Of a DNA stretch of 58,467 nt, positions 26,244 through 35,334 are shown piece after piece (the first letter of the stretch is position 1; the number at the start of each line of letters is the position of its first letter). A program made the translations under genes and the position numbers. The notes beneath the pieces are model-generated. The model was given only the letters and a program-made list of their open reading frames with translations, searched no databases and had not been told where the DNA came from. The stretch is from Calditrichia bacterium. Lineage in GTDB: Bacteria > Calditrichota > Calditrichia > Calditrichales > Calditrichaceae. The stretch is taken from the NCBI GenBank assembly GCA_026983775.1, contig JALSTK010000091.1, positions 1 through 58,467 on the forward strand. Direction: 5' to 3'.

Positions 26244-27433
26244 CGACCTGCTTTGGCCAGCCATTTTTCGGGGTTATACGTTTTTTGCCCACCGTAAATA
26301 CCGAATTGTAATTTGGCTCCGGCCAGAGAACCGGAATCACCAACCGTAGCAATGATTTGCCCTGTTTTTAAGCCCTCGTCCTTTGTAACATAAATTTCGG
26401 CCAGGTGAGAATATACGGTGTAATAGCCTTTTCCATGATCTACAATTACCGTGTTTCCATATCCGGGCAGGTAGGTGATGATTCGAACGACTCCGGTGAA
26501 TACACAGCGCACCGGTGTGCCTAATTTACTGCTGATTTCTATATCGGTATTTTTAACGTAGGTTTTGGATTTCGGATCTTTCTGTTTCCCGTAACGGGTG
26601 ATCACCTTGCCTTTTACAGGCCAGGGTAATCTTCCTCTGGCTCTGTAAAAATCTTTAAAGTTGAAATTTGGGATCACCTCAGGACTGGCTGTGTGAGCCA
26701 GGCTTCCCTTTCGCTCCTTTTCCAGAGAAATAATCAGGGCCAGTAAATTTTTTTGTTGTTTTTGTTTAACAGATAGTTGCCTGAGGTAAGTGGTGCGGTC
26801 TGAGCGTATTTTTTTTAGAAAGCGGGCTTTTTTGGAACGACGTGCGGCATAGTGTTTTTCTTGCCTTGTTTTATCGGTAAGGTTTTTTTTCTTTAAATCC
26901 AGAGTAGCTGATAATTGGGTCTGGATTTGTTCGATTTCCTTTTTTTCCTTTTTGATCGCCTGAATGGTTTTAGCGTCCTGGTTGGCGATTAGCCTTAAAT
27001 ATTTGTATCGAATCAGGGCCTGGTTGATGGAACGTGAGGTAAGCAACAACTCAATGTTGCGGATTTTCCCATATTTAAATGCGTAAACAGCTCTTTGCGC
27101 ATAAAGCTGTTTAAGCTGGGAATACCGTGCTTCGGAATCCCGTAATTTCCGGTTTGTTTGCTGCATCTTTTTTTCCAATAAACGGCTTTGTTCTTTAAGA
27201 ATACCCTTGGCCCGGGCCGTTAAAGCCATCTGTTTATCCAGCAAATTAATTTGGTCAAGGATAGAGCGTTCCTTTTCCTTGCTTTGATTTATTTGCCGCT
27301 GAAGTTGATGGATTTCCTTTTTGATAGAAGCCAATAAGGTGCGGTTTTTAGTTAACTTTTGATCAACCTGCGATTGCCCGAGAATCATAACCGGGATCAG
27401 GATCGCAGGGTATAAAACGAATTTAAAATTCAT
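26240..27433 (-). CDS. EnvC-like murein hydrolase activator (degenerate LytM/M23 domain)
   Basis: 397 aa. An N-terminal signal (about 1-20) is followed by a long coiled coil (about 25-245) rich in Lys, Gln and Glu, then a C-terminal LytM/M23 domain (about 275-397) with GTPVRCVFTGVV, GYGNTVIVDHG and YSHLAEIYV. The zinc ligands of active M23 peptidases are lost: the usual HxxxD site reads KNTDIEI and the HxH site reads KLQFGIY. As in E. coli EnvC, this predicts a non-enzymatic activator of cell-wall amidases during division. A GTG at 27442 is an alternative start; the ATG at 27433 overlaps the upstream barrel gene by 11 bases. Confidence 0.88.
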   Translation of the reverse strand: MNFKFVLYPAILIPVMILGQSQVDQKLTKNRTLLASIKKEIHQLQRQINQSKEKERSILDQINLLDKQMALTARAKGILKEQSRLLEKKMQQTNRKLRDSEARYSQLKQLYAQRAVYAFKYGKIRNIELLLTSRSINQALIRYKYLRLIANQDAKTIQAIKKEKKEIEQIQTQLSATLDLKKKNLTDKTRQEKHYAARRSKKARFLKKIRSDRTTYLRQLSVKQKQQKNLLALIISLEKERKGSLAHTASPEVIPNFNFKDFYRARGRLPWPVKGKVITRYGKQKDPKSKTYVKNTDIEISSKLGTPVRCVFTGVVRIITYLPGYGNTVIVDHGKGYYTVYSHLAEIYVTKDEGLKTGQIIATVGDSGSLAGAKLQFGIYGGQKTYNPEKWLAKAGR

Positions 27434-28241
27434 AACCGACACTCATGGAATGTGAGACACCCAGTTCACCGTGGTATTGAAAAGAATAGGCTATGTCGAA
27501 ATGAGCGATAAATAGGGCAAACCCCGTACTAAATATGGGAACCTCGGTCTGGAATCCTGCTGAAAATTGCAGCCAGGAACTTAAAATATATTCGACTCCC
27601 AGGCGGTAATCAAAAGCGCTACGGTCTTCTTTGAAAATGTCCATATGAAATTGAAGATCATCGGTGAATGTATAGCTTGCTCCCACAATCATCGTGATAG
27701 GCAAAGCTTCCCTGGCTTGCCCGATAGTAGGTGCATTTACATTATCGATCATAAATCCGGTAGACAGGTTTTTATTCCACTGATAAAATCCGGAAATCCC
27801 CAAACCGAAGGATTGACTGTTCCCATAGTTTTGTACGCTCAGAAAATAGCCGTTCGCATGCAAGCCCAGATGCATTTTGGGGAATAATAGGAAGCCGGTA
27901 CCGAGGCGTAGGAGCATCTCACTATATAATTTTCCTCCATACTGAGAAAGACCGATACCGATAGGAATAATAAGATCGGGAAAAGAGACGGATAAAGCGA
28001 TTTGATTCAAATCCGGTAAACCGTAAAAATTACGATAAAACAGATCGACTTTACGATAAGGAGAATCACCCAGTACAGAAGGGTTAAGGAAAATAGCAAA
28101 AGTGGAATCATGGGCGGCGATTCCCGTGCTTCCCCTGGCCAGATAATGGCTGCTAAAACCGCGATCTTCAAAAGCGGCAAATCCCTGTTGTACCGACAGT
28201 AATACGAATACAAGAAAGATCAGAGAAAATTTATATTTCAT
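27423..28241 (-). CDS. PorV/PorQ-like outer-membrane beta-barrel protein
   Basis: 272 aa exported protein. The signal peptide ends near GFAAF. It then shows a motif typical of the PorV/PorQ/UPF0164 group, LARGSTGIAAHDSTFAIFLNPS (given here as ARGSTGIA and FLNPSVLG), followed by alternating amphipathic strands and a C-terminal aromatic residue (GYEF) expected of an outer-membrane barrel. In Bacteroidota such proteins include type IX secretion components, but no other T9SS gene is in the window. A GGGGCAG ribosome site precedes the ATG. It is translationally coupled to the EnvC-like gene. Confidence 0.75.
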   Translation of the reverse strand: MKYKFSLIFLVFVLLSVQQGFAAFEDRGFSSHYLARGSTGIAAHDSTFAIFLNPSVLGDSPYRKVDLFYRNFYGLPDLNQIALSVSFPDLIIPIGIGLSQYGGKLYSEMLLRLGTGFLLFPKMHLGLHANGYFLSVQNYGNSQSFGLGISGFYQWNKNLSTGFMIDNVNAPTIGQAREALPITMIVGASYTFTDDLQFHMDIFKEDRSAFDYRLGVEYILSSWLQFSAGFQTEVPIFSTGFALFIAHFDIAYSFQYHGELGVSHSMSVGYEF

Positions 28242-28310
28242 ATCTGCCCCGTCTTTTGATAGAAAATATACGAGTTTTAATTAAAATACCCAATAAAAAG
28301 TAAAGGATGA

Positions 28311-28922
28311 TTAAGGTTTGTTTGTCTTGATTGAAAATATTTTGCCCAGCGTCGTAAGATAGTTATCCCCTAACCTCCCCACCGGTTTCATTTGATCCAC
28401 CCGAATGTTTCCGTTTTTTATAAATTCATCTTTGACGTGAAACAAAAGTACTTGTCCGATAACCAGAAATCCTCCGCCAGCGCTTTGGGCACCGATCTCC
28501 AAAATCTGTAATACCTTACATTCCATACTTAAAGGTGATTCGCCCACTCTGGGCGCTTCTATTTTTTGGCAGGATAAAGCGGTGAGTCCGGCTTGTTCAA
28601 ATTCATTCGTATCTGCCGGAAAGGATGTTGCCGTAATAGCCATCTGTTGAACCATTTCCTCTGTAACCATGTTTACGGCGAAGGTTCCGCTTTTTTCCAG
28701 ATTGACCAGTGTGTCCTTTTTACCTCCATCCTTATTCCGTCCCGGAGCAAAACAGAGAGTCGGCGGCGTGGAGGTAATGCCATTAAAATAAGAAAAGGGG
28801 GCCAGGTTGGGAATACCATCGGGGGAAATGGTGGAAACAAAGGCAATGGGGCGGGGAACAATACTGCTGATCATCAGCTGGTACCGTTCCTTTACGCTTA
28901 ACTTGTCGGGGTTTACTATCAT
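28311..28922 (-). CDS. Flavin reductase-like FMN-binding protein
   Basis: 203 aa. It belongs to the flavin reductase/DIM6-NTAB family with a split-barrel FMN-binding fold, indicated by SSIVPRPIAFVSTISPDG near residue 20, LAPFSYFNGITSTPPT, and KDTLVNLEKSGTFAVNMV. Members reduce flavins or act as flavin-dependent oxidoreductases; the specific substrate cannot be read. It starts 7 bases after the aldo/keto reductase gene and is almost certainly cotranscribed with it, suggesting a small redox unit. Confidence 0.88.
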   Translation of the reverse strand: MIVNPDKLSVKERYQLMISSIVPRPIAFVSTISPDGIPNLAPFSYFNGITSTPPTLCFAPGRNKDGGKKDTLVNLEKSGTFAVNMVTEEMVQQMAITATSFPADTNEFEQAGLTALSCQKIEAPRVGESPLSMECKVLQILEIGAQSAGGGFLVIGQVLLFHVKDEFIKNGNIRVDQMKPVGRLGDNYLTTLGKIFSIKTNKP

Positions 28923-28929
28923 AATGGTC

Positions 28930-29898
28930 CTATTTGTAAAAATTCCGAATCCACCGGAAATCTTTTAAGCTATTGAGTAAATCCGATGAAAGAGGTCCTT
29001 TGTTAACGCTGGCCACATTGGCCAGGAGGTTTTTTTCATGGCGCATTCCGGGAATAACCGTAGTAACGGCATCAAAACTGATGATAAAACGCAAAGCGGC
29101 TTCGGCCACCGAATCGGTTTCGGAAGCGGTAATCCGGGCTATTTCCCGTACCCGTTCCCAGACCTGTTCCTTACGGTCATCCCTGAAATATTGATTACGA
29201 AAATCTTTGGCCGGAAAGGTGGTTTCGGGACGAACCGTACCGGTCAGCCCTCCCTCATCAAAAGGAACCCGGGCTATGACGGCGATCCCATGCTTCCGGC
29301 AAAAAGGTAATAATTGGTCAGTCGGCGACTGGTCGAACAGGTTGAAAATAACCTGAAACGAATCGATGAGTCCGGTTTTCCCGGCCTCAATGCCGTTTTC
29401 CGGTTGGTGATCGTTTATGGATATGCCGAAGAAACGAACCTTACCCTCTTTTTTAAGACGAAATACGGCTTCTTTCCATTCATCCCGATCGGCCCAGGCA
29501 TCATTCCAGACATGAAACTGCTGAAGGTCGAGATAATCCCGTTTGAGATTACGTAAACTGCGTTCGGTAGATTCGATAATATGCTTCAAAGGAAAGGATG
29601 CTTCGAGAGTGGAATCGTCCCCGGCGGGCCATTCATATTTTTTAGAGGGTATTTTGGAAGTGATAAAGAGTTCTTTGCCCGATTCCTTTTCGACTTCACC
29701 GATTAATTTTTCACTATGTCCCATCCCATAGACCAGAGCGGAATCGAAGAAGTTAACCCCTTCTTCGATAGCCCGGTGCAGAGCGCGTTTGGATTCGGCA
29801 TCATCTGCACCGATCCAGAAGGATTTACCGATTCCCCAGCCTCCGTAACCGAGCCGGGATACTTCGATATCCGATGTGGCGAATTTTTTATATTGCAT
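28930..29898 (-). CDS. Aldo/keto reductase
   Basis: 322 aa NAD(P)H-dependent oxidoreductase with a TIM-barrel fold. Visible signatures are LGYGGWGIG at the start, NFFDSALVYGMGHSE with the catalytic Asp/Tyr pair, FITSKIPSKK with the catalytic Lys, and LDLQQFHVW with the catalytic His. It ends with the TTVIPGMRHEKNL region that normally contacts cofactor. The closest group by eye is the stress/YajO-like AKRs; substrate unknown. It has an excellent AGGAG site 5 bases from the ATG and heads a two-gene unit with the flavin reductase. Confidence 0.93.
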   Translation of the reverse strand: MQYKKFATSDIEVSRLGYGGWGIGKSFWIGADDAESKRALHRAIEEGVNFFDSALVYGMGHSEKLIGEVEKESGKELFITSKIPSKKYEWPAGDDSTLEASFPLKHIIESTERSLRNLKRDYLDLQQFHVWNDAWADRDEWKEAVFRLKKEGKVRFFGISINDHQPENGIEAGKTGLIDSFQVIFNLFDQSPTDQLLPFCRKHGIAVIARVPFDEGGLTGTVRPETTFPAKDFRNQYFRDDRKEQVWERVREIARITASETDSVAEAALRFIISFDAVTTVIPGMRHEKNLLANVASVNKGPLSSDLLNSLKDFRWIRNFYK

Positions 29899-29937
29899 GG
29901 TAACTCCTGTATAAGATTAAAATTTTTACCTTCTGAT

Positions 29938-31533
29938 CTAAAACAATACCAATATTTTGGCCCAGATCATCATTAACAGCATTGCAAAAGGATAAACCGT
30001 GGCATACATGACCAACGGTACCTGAGATTCGGTCATGCTGGTACCGGCCGCCAGACCGGGAGTGGAGGTCATGCCTCCGCTGATCATGCCGAATAGTTCA
30101 ATCAATAAAAACCGGTATTTCAAGCGGGCGATTAGAGCGATGACAATCATAGGTACTAAGGTGATGATCGCTCCGGCGATAATGAGTTTAAAACCCTGAT
30201 GCTGGATGGTACTGAAAATTTGTGATCCGGCACGTACGCCAACGACCGCCAAAAAGAGGACCAGTCCGACTTCTCGCATAAAATTAATAATCGGTGCCGG
30301 TATTAGCCAAATCACAGGGCCGAATTTCCCCCGGTTAGATAAGATGATCCCGCTTAGCAGCACACCGCCGGTAAGTCCCAGGCGGAAAGAAATGGCTCCG
30401 ATGGAGAATGGAATTAAACCTATGCCGATGCCGATTAAAATACCCAGAATAACCGAAAAGATATTTCCGTATTCCAACCGTTTCATTTCGTTTCCCAGCA
30501 AACGGCCGATGTCTTCCATATGGGCGGCATCTCCTGCGACCCGCAACCGATCTCCCCAGCGCAAGAACTGATCCGGCTCTGCGGCAAACTCCACACCGCC
30601 CCGTCGAATACGGGTGATATTGGCACCATAGAGAGTCCTTAAATTGAGATCGGAGACCTTTTTGCCTATAATTTCTTTATTGGTTACCACGAATTTTCGC
30701 GATTCAAAATTTTGCACCTCCGGTATTTTTCGAGTCGTTTTTTTGCCTAAGAAGGGAATGGCGGCTTTGATTTTTGACTTTTGTCCGACAATACGGACGA
30801 TATCGTTTACATGTACTACACTATCATCCGAAGGAATAATGAATTGATCCGCATGGAAAATCCGTGAAATCACGGTGCCGGTAATTCGGTTAAAATCCAG
30901 TTCCTGCAAGGTTTTGCCTTCTAGTTGCTCATTGGTAATTAAAACATTGGCAATAACGACCTCTTCCTTCTTTTCTTCCTCTGCTTTTTGAACCGATTGT
31001 TCTTCATCCTTGATCTTTACCCTGAACAGACCGGGCATGAGTTTAATAAAGAAGATAACTCCGATGACTCCGAACGGATAGGCGACTCCGTAACCGGTGG
31101 AAGTCAAAGCCGATTTTGTGGCTTCCTGAGCAGCCGCTAATCCCGGAGTACTGGTCATGGCTCCGGAAAAAAGACCAACCGCCAGTTTCATATCGATATG
31201 CCAGAATCTGGAAAAGAAGACGGTAAATAGGGCGCCCATGGCCAGTAAAAAAAATACAAGGGAGTTTATATGTAAACTGTGTTTACCGGAAATATTGAAA
31301 ATGGAGGGCCCGGCCTGCAAGCCGATGGCGTAAATAAAAAACACGATTCCAAGTACCTGGAAGCCATGGTTCAGAGTAAAACCGTACTTACCGAAAAACA
31401 TGGCCACAAACAAGATACCGGATGTTTCCAGAGAGAAATTAAAGATTCTGATCCGACCGATAAGATAGCCGAGTGTAATAATCAAAAACAGAAGAATGAC
31501 CTGATGTTGATTTAGAAAGGTAACAAAACTCAT
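29938..31533 (-). CDS. AAEx-family transporter (YidE/YbjL duplication, two TrkA-C domains)
   Basis: 531 aa inner-membrane protein. Two homologous membrane halves (about 1-170 and 350-531) each hold the signature MTSTPGLAA. Between them lie two TrkA_C/RCK_C regulatory domains (about 205-345), recognisable from ERP-like segments such as LEGKTLQELDFN and IGKKVSDLNLRTLYG. The family includes the aspartate:alanine exchanger AspT and the uncharacterised E. coli YidE and YbjL. Substrate is therefore uncertain. It has no close partner gene; the next upstream gene ends 87 bases away. Confidence 0.9.
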   Translation of the reverse strand: MSFVTFLNQHQVILLFLIITLGYLIGRIRIFNFSLETSGILFVAMFFGKYGFTLNHGFQVLGIVFFIYAIGLQAGPSIFNISGKHSLHINSLVFFLLAMGALFTVFFSRFWHIDMKLAVGLFSGAMTSTPGLAAAQEATKSALTSTGYGVAYPFGVIGVIFFIKLMPGLFRVKIKDEEQSVQKAEEEKKEEVVIANVLITNEQLEGKTLQELDFNRITGTVISRIFHADQFIIPSDDSVVHVNDIVRIVGQKSKIKAAIPFLGKKTTRKIPEVQNFESRKFVVTNKEIIGKKVSDLNLRTLYGANITRIRRGGVEFAAEPDQFLRWGDRLRVAGDAAHMEDIGRLLGNEMKRLEYGNIFSVILGILIGIGIGLIPFSIGAISFRLGLTGGVLLSGIILSNRGKFGPVIWLIPAPIINFMREVGLVLFLAVVGVRAGSQIFSTIQHQGFKLIIAGAIITLVPMIVIALIARLKYRFLLIELFGMISGGMTSTPGLAAGTSMTESQVPLVMYATVYPFAMLLMMIWAKILVLF

Positions 31534-31620
31534 GAAATGGGTATTCCTTTATTCCTTATATGGGTTTCAAATTAAATAAAAAACAGCTTTCGGCAAAAGT
31601 ATAAAATAAAAAAAATACGG

Positions 31621-32412
31621 TTACAATTTTTTGAAAATAATTTCCCTTTTTCTGAAGCGTACCGGCCACATATGCTGTTTTTTAAGGGCCTGATCGACTC
31701 GCTCAAAAAACAGGCCCACCTGCTGCGGCGTATGGGCGTCCGACCCCACGGTTATCGGCAGATCGTATTCACGGAGTAACGGTAAAAAATCCAAATCCGG
31801 ATAAGGTTGATGAATCGCTTTTCTCCAGCCGGAGGTGTTAATTTCAACAGCCATGCCGGCTTCACGGGCCGCCTCTAAAGTCTGCCGGACCTGAACCTCA
31901 TTTTCTTCCAGTAAAGATTGACCGGAAGATTTAATTAAATCCGCATGTCCGACAATATCGAATAAGCCGGTCTGGATACCGAGTTTCATAGCTTGCAAAT
32001 ATTCACAATAGATTTCACGAACCGTCTTCTGAGGAAAATCATAAGAAAATACCCATTGTCCGTCGGGCCAACCGGCGATAAAGTGGACAGACATAATGAC
32101 CAGATCAAAAGGATAGCGGTTCAGCAAGTTCTCCAAATAAGACTCAAAGCCTCTGTAATAATCGGCCTCGATACCCAGAAGGATAGAAATCTCCGGAAAC
32201 CGGTTTTTCAAATCGAAAATACTCTGCACATAGCCGTCCAACTCCGAGAGGGACATGCGATGGGCCGCATCAAAGCCATCGGGCAGTGGGATATGATCCG
32301 TGAAGGCAATTTCTTCCAAACCTTTTAGAATGGCCTGTTCAACAAAGGCCTGCATAGAACCGGTCGCATGTTTACAGAGCGCTGTATGAAGATGGTAATC
32401 AATGGGAATCAT
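31621..32412 (-). CDS. PHP-domain phosphatase, HisJ-like histidinol-phosphatase family
   Basis: 263 aa metal-dependent hydrolase. The PHP fold is shown by YHLHT at the N-terminus (first metal site), FTDHIPLP, EADYYRG, SVHFI, DIVGHADLIK and VGSDAH near the C-terminus, all metal-ligand motifs. Members of this HisJ/HisK group dephosphorylate histidinol phosphate in histidine synthesis, but no his genes are nearby, so another phosphate ester is possible. Its start overlaps the end of the DUF2520 gene by 14 bases, indicating coupling. Confidence 0.88.
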   Translation of the reverse strand: MIPIDYHLHTALCKHATGSMQAFVEQAILKGLEEIAFTDHIPLPDGFDAAHRMSLSELDGYVQSIFDLKNRFPEISILLGIEADYYRGFESYLENLLNRYPFDLVIMSVHFIAGWPDGQWVFSYDFPQKTVREIYCEYLQAMKLGIQTGLFDIVGHADLIKSSGQSLLEENEVQVRQTLEAAREAGMAVEINTSGWRKAIHQPYPDLDFLPLLREYDLPITVGSDAHTPQQVGLFFERVDQALKKQHMWPVRFRKREIIFKKL

Positions 32413-33265
32413 ATTGATCTAAGAAATCCTTTAGCTTCTGACGGTTGGAAACAGGAAAACCCGGATTTTCAGTAAGCCAGCGGCTAAGTTTTACATAAAT
32501 ATCTTTTTCGAGTTCCGATGCATTTTTGTCCAGTATTTCAATATGGTCCCGGACGGTTTGTATATCGCCTCGCTGGACAGGACCGCTAAGGATGTTTTGT
32601 ACCGGATGCTCGAGATAATTTTCAGTGATTTGACGGATGACGGGCCGTAATAATTTTGCAGCCCTGTCGGAAGGTCCCAGACTCTTAGCGATTATTTCTT
32701 CGGCCATAGCCCATAATGCCACGGAATGATTTGCGGCGATCGTGGCTGCCAGATGCAGGAATATTTTTTGTTCAACGGATATCGGCTTCAGCAAACAATT
32801 CAGTTTTTTACAGATCGCTTCCAGGCGGTCCACCGCAGCCGGATCACCCTGATAGGTGCAATAGATGTTATTCCAGACGGTGGGTTCCATATATTTTTGC
32901 GGGAAACTTTGAAAGGGATGCAGACTACCGGTCAGAGCTCCCGCTTTTTTCAGATCAGACAGGATTTCAGCAGAAAGAAGGCCGGAAGTGTGAACGATTA
33001 TTTTATTATGAACAGGCAGGGAGCGCAGAGAATGAACGGTTTCTGCAATGGCCGAATCCTGGACGGTAATGAAAATGAGCGAACTTTCCCGGACCACCGT
33101 AGCGTTTAAGGAGTTGACAAACTCCTGGGGATAAAGGGGCTTCGTATTTTGCGGTTCTTGCGGATGATGCCCACAGAGGCGAAGTGTGCTGAAAGACCTT
33201 TCTTTGAGAGCGCGAAACAGGGAAGTTCCCACTTTGCCCGGACCGATGATCAGGATAGATTCCAT
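32399..33265 (-). CDS. Rossmann-like/DUF2520 NADP-binding protein
   Basis: 288 aa. The N-terminal Rossmann domain has the dinucleotide motif GPGKVGTSL and a VQDSAI..T segment. A helical C-terminal DUF2520 domain follows (LHPFQSFP, AATIAANHSVAL). The family resembles pyrroline-5-carboxylate and ketopantoate reductases and has been proposed to act in redox steps, but the substrate is not established. It overlaps the downstream PHP gene. A terminator (33290-33316) separates it from the acidic-protein gene upstream. No strong ribosome site is visible. Confidence 0.85.
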   Translation of the reverse strand: MESILIIGPGKVGTSLFRALKERSFSTLRLCGHHPQEPQNTKPLYPQEFVNSLNATVVRESSLIFITVQDSAIAETVHSLRSLPVHNKIIVHTSGLLSAEILSDLKKAGALTGSLHPFQSFPQKYMEPTVWNNIYCTYQGDPAAVDRLEAICKKLNCLLKPISVEQKIFLHLAATIAANHSVALWAMAEEIIAKSLGPSDRAAKLLRPVIRQITENYLEHPVQNILSGPVQRGDIQTVRDHIEILDKNASELEKDIYVKLSRWLTENPGFPVSNRQKLKDFLDQYDSH

Positions 33266-33289
33266 AAGGATTTACTAAGAATTATTCAT

Positions 33290-33316
33290 AAAAAAGAGGC
33301 CACTGCATAGCGGCCT
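33290..33316 (-). terminator. Terminator after the acidic-protein gene
   Basis: On the minus strand, AGGCC and GGCCT arms around a 10-base loop are followed by a C and six T residues, 20 bases after the stop at 33337. Confidence 0.65.
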
Positions 33317-33336
33317 TCATGAATTGCTTGAAAAAA

Positions 33337-34779
33337 TTAAAATTTTTGGAAATCATCTTCTGTGGCAACATATTTGTCTTTGGGGAAAAAGCGCAGATAA
33401 ATAATATCGCTTAGAGAAATTGCTTCTTTGGAATAAGGGTTAATACCGCGGGTATAAAATTCGTCGTCGATAATCCGGGATGCCTCTTTCCAACTGCTCA
33501 AAGCGTTAAGAGTGGCGATAAAATTGAGGAAATCCTGTTCTTTTTTCTTAAAGAGTTTCTTGATGATTTTTTTACGGATTCTGCCGGAAATCATGGGATT
33601 TAAATCCTGAAGGGGATTATCGGAAGCGATCTGGCGGGCGACATGATCGGCTAAATCGTCGGCAACGGATGATTTGTGCTCTTCCGATTCGGCCTCGAAA
33701 GAAGGTTCCACCGGCTCCGGTTCGGCTTCGGCTGTTTCCTCTTGCGGCAATTCTTCCCGCTCTTCCTCATACGAAAATTCGGCCGGTGCTTCTTTCTCTT
33801 CTACGGCTATTTCCGGTTCTTCTTCATATTCTTCTTCTTCCTCAACTTCTTCTTCAATTTCTTCGGTCTCTTCTTCCTCATCAAAGCTTAGTTGCGATTC
33901 CGGTACTTCGAAATCCGCTACAGGAACTTCTAACTGGCGACTTTCAATATCCGCCACATTCTCGAAACCGACTTTTTCGGAAGGTTCTTCACCAGGGGCA
34001 ACCTCGGTTCCGGGAAGTGTTTTATCGCGTAACAAAGTTTCGATTTGCTCAAAGGTTAGTTCATCAAATTTGGTTTCGCTACGTAGACGGTCTGCTAATT
34101 GTGCGTATTCCGTAAGCTTACGATCGCGAAGAGCAGCATATAAAACGTCTACCGGTAAAGTACTTACTTCGCTACCTTCGGCTTCGCTTAAGAATTCCAT
34201 GATGGTTTTAACCGTTCCTAGAATGGCCTCGATCCGATTATCACCGAAAGCTTTCTCATCGATTTGATCCATTAAGAGATCGAATTGATCCTGAGCGATT
34301 TCACGCAGATATTTCTGGTTGAAATAATCGGAAATAGCATTTTTATAATATTCATAGCGGAAAAAATATTTCAGGGTATCGTACACTTCCATGGTGGAAA
34401 TTTTATGACTGTCCTTAAACAAAAACTGGCTGAGCGTACGGTGTGGTTCAATCAGATAGTTCATTTCCAGTTTAACGGCGCGTTCCAGCAATTGGTTAAA
34501 CTTGGTGATATGGAAGGTAGCATTTTGTTTCAAACGATCAAAAATCTGATCGATCAGCATGCGCACTTCGGGTGTATCGTAATCAAACCGTTCGTTGGTG
34601 GTAAATTTATCTTCTTCTTCACGTATCCAGATCTCCACTTCCTGATCAAAGAAGTGTTTGATCGAATCCGGTATGTCCAGACGCATTAAATAAGCCAGAG
34701 GGATGGAAGTCATCTTCTGGTCCTGGACAACGGTTTGTCTTAAACGTTCTGTAAATCGTTCTACGGTTTCATCCAACAT
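33337..34779 (-). CDS. Large acidic hypothetical protein
   Basis: 480 aa, not recognised. It has three parts: an N-terminal helical region (about 1-250, charged, with no signal or membrane segment); a very Glu-rich low-complexity stretch (about 280-385, dozens of Glu residues in runs); and a compact C-terminal region (about 390-480) that opens with a basic patch (GRIRKKIIKKLFKKK). A cytosolic scaffold or nucleic-acid-associated protein is conceivable but not shown. It has a good AAGGAT ribosome site, is followed by a terminator and stands as a single gene. The Ser-rich ORFs on the opposite strand merely mirror the Glu codons. Confidence 0.7.
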   Translation of the reverse strand: MLDETVERFTERLRQTVVQDQKMTSIPLAYLMRLDIPDSIKHFFDQEVEIWIREEEDKFTTNERFDYDTPEVRMLIDQIFDRLKQNATFHITKFNQLLERAVKLEMNYLIEPHRTLSQFLFKDSHKISTMEVYDTLKYFFRYEYYKNAISDYFNQKYLREIAQDQFDLLMDQIDEKAFGDNRIEAILGTVKTIMEFLSEAEGSEVSTLPVDVLYAALRDRKLTEYAQLADRLRSETKFDELTFEQIETLLRDKTLPGTEVAPGEEPSEKVGFENVADIESRQLEVPVADFEVPESQLSFDEEEETEEIEEEVEEEEEYEEEPEIAVEEKEAPAEFSYEEEREELPQEETAEAEPEPVEPSFEAESEEHKSSVADDLADHVARQIASDNPLQDLNPMISGRIRKKIIKKLFKKKEQDFLNFIATLNALSSWKEASRIIDDEFYTRGINPYSKEAISLSDIIYLRFFPKDKYVATEDDFQKF

Positions 34780-34929
34780 AGGGAGATATCCTTAACTTAA
34801 AATCTTTCTACCCAGATTCACTTATTCTAAATCTGCAGACGGCAGATATAAATTTAACTTGTATGCAAGTACGGGACAATATACCGCTATTTAGGTTTTT
34901 GAGCAAGCGTAATTTGTCGATCCGCTTTG

Positions 34930-35325
34930 TTATACGGATAAGGTTTGTAACCATATTTTTCGCTGTCGCGGACCGTCGAATTCACAAAAATAGATTCCCT
35001 GCCAGGTACCCAGCCGAAGCAAACCCTTCTCCACAAAAATAGTTTCGCTAAAACCGAACAACGAGGCTTTAATATGAGCAGCCGCATTGCCTTCAAAATG
35101 GTGATAGCCGTCTTCAAAGGGGATGGTTTTATTTATTTCATATAAAATATCGCGTTTTACATCCGGATCGGCATTCTCATTGATCGTTATAGCGGCAGTG
35201 GTATGGGGTATAAATAGGGTTACCCGGCCGTTTTCGAGTTTTAAATTGTCCACCGCATCCTGCACCAAACGGGTAATGTCTACCAATTCCGTGCGTTGGG
35301 TCGTTCTAATATTTATAATTTCCAC
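34930..35325 (-). CDS. YjbQ/UPF0047-family protein
   Basis: 131 aa. Family landmarks are present: TLFIPHTTAAITINENADP with a conserved His, DGYHHFEGNAAAHIKASLFG with several conserved His residues, and LGTWQGIYFCEFDGPRQRK at the end. Members are small trimeric proteins; some have weak thiamine-phosphate synthase activity, but the main role is unsettled. The start is GTG with a GAGGTG site 6 bases upstream. It follows the AsnB-like gene by 9 bases and ends the long lepA operon. A conserved-looking ORF on the same strand at 34887-35117 is a frame shadow. Confidence 0.9.
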   Translation of the reverse strand: MEIINIRTTQRTELVDITRLVQDAVDNLKLENGRVTLFIPHTTAAITINENADPDVKRDILYEINKTIPFEDGYHHFEGNAAAHIKASLFGFSETIFVEKGLLRLGTWQGIYFCEFDGPRQRKIWLQTLSV

Positions 35326-35334
35326 AAAGACACC

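Noticed and set aside
33669-34267. Long Ser-rich and Leu/Pro-rich ORFs opposite the acidic protein
   Set aside because: Glu codons GAA/GAG read as TTC/CTC and TCT/TCC patterns on the other strand, so these are mirrors of the Glu-rich repeat.
34887-35117. 76-codon ORF overlapping yjbQ on the same strand
   Set aside because: It is out of frame with the clearly conserved YjbQ sequence and has no support of its own.
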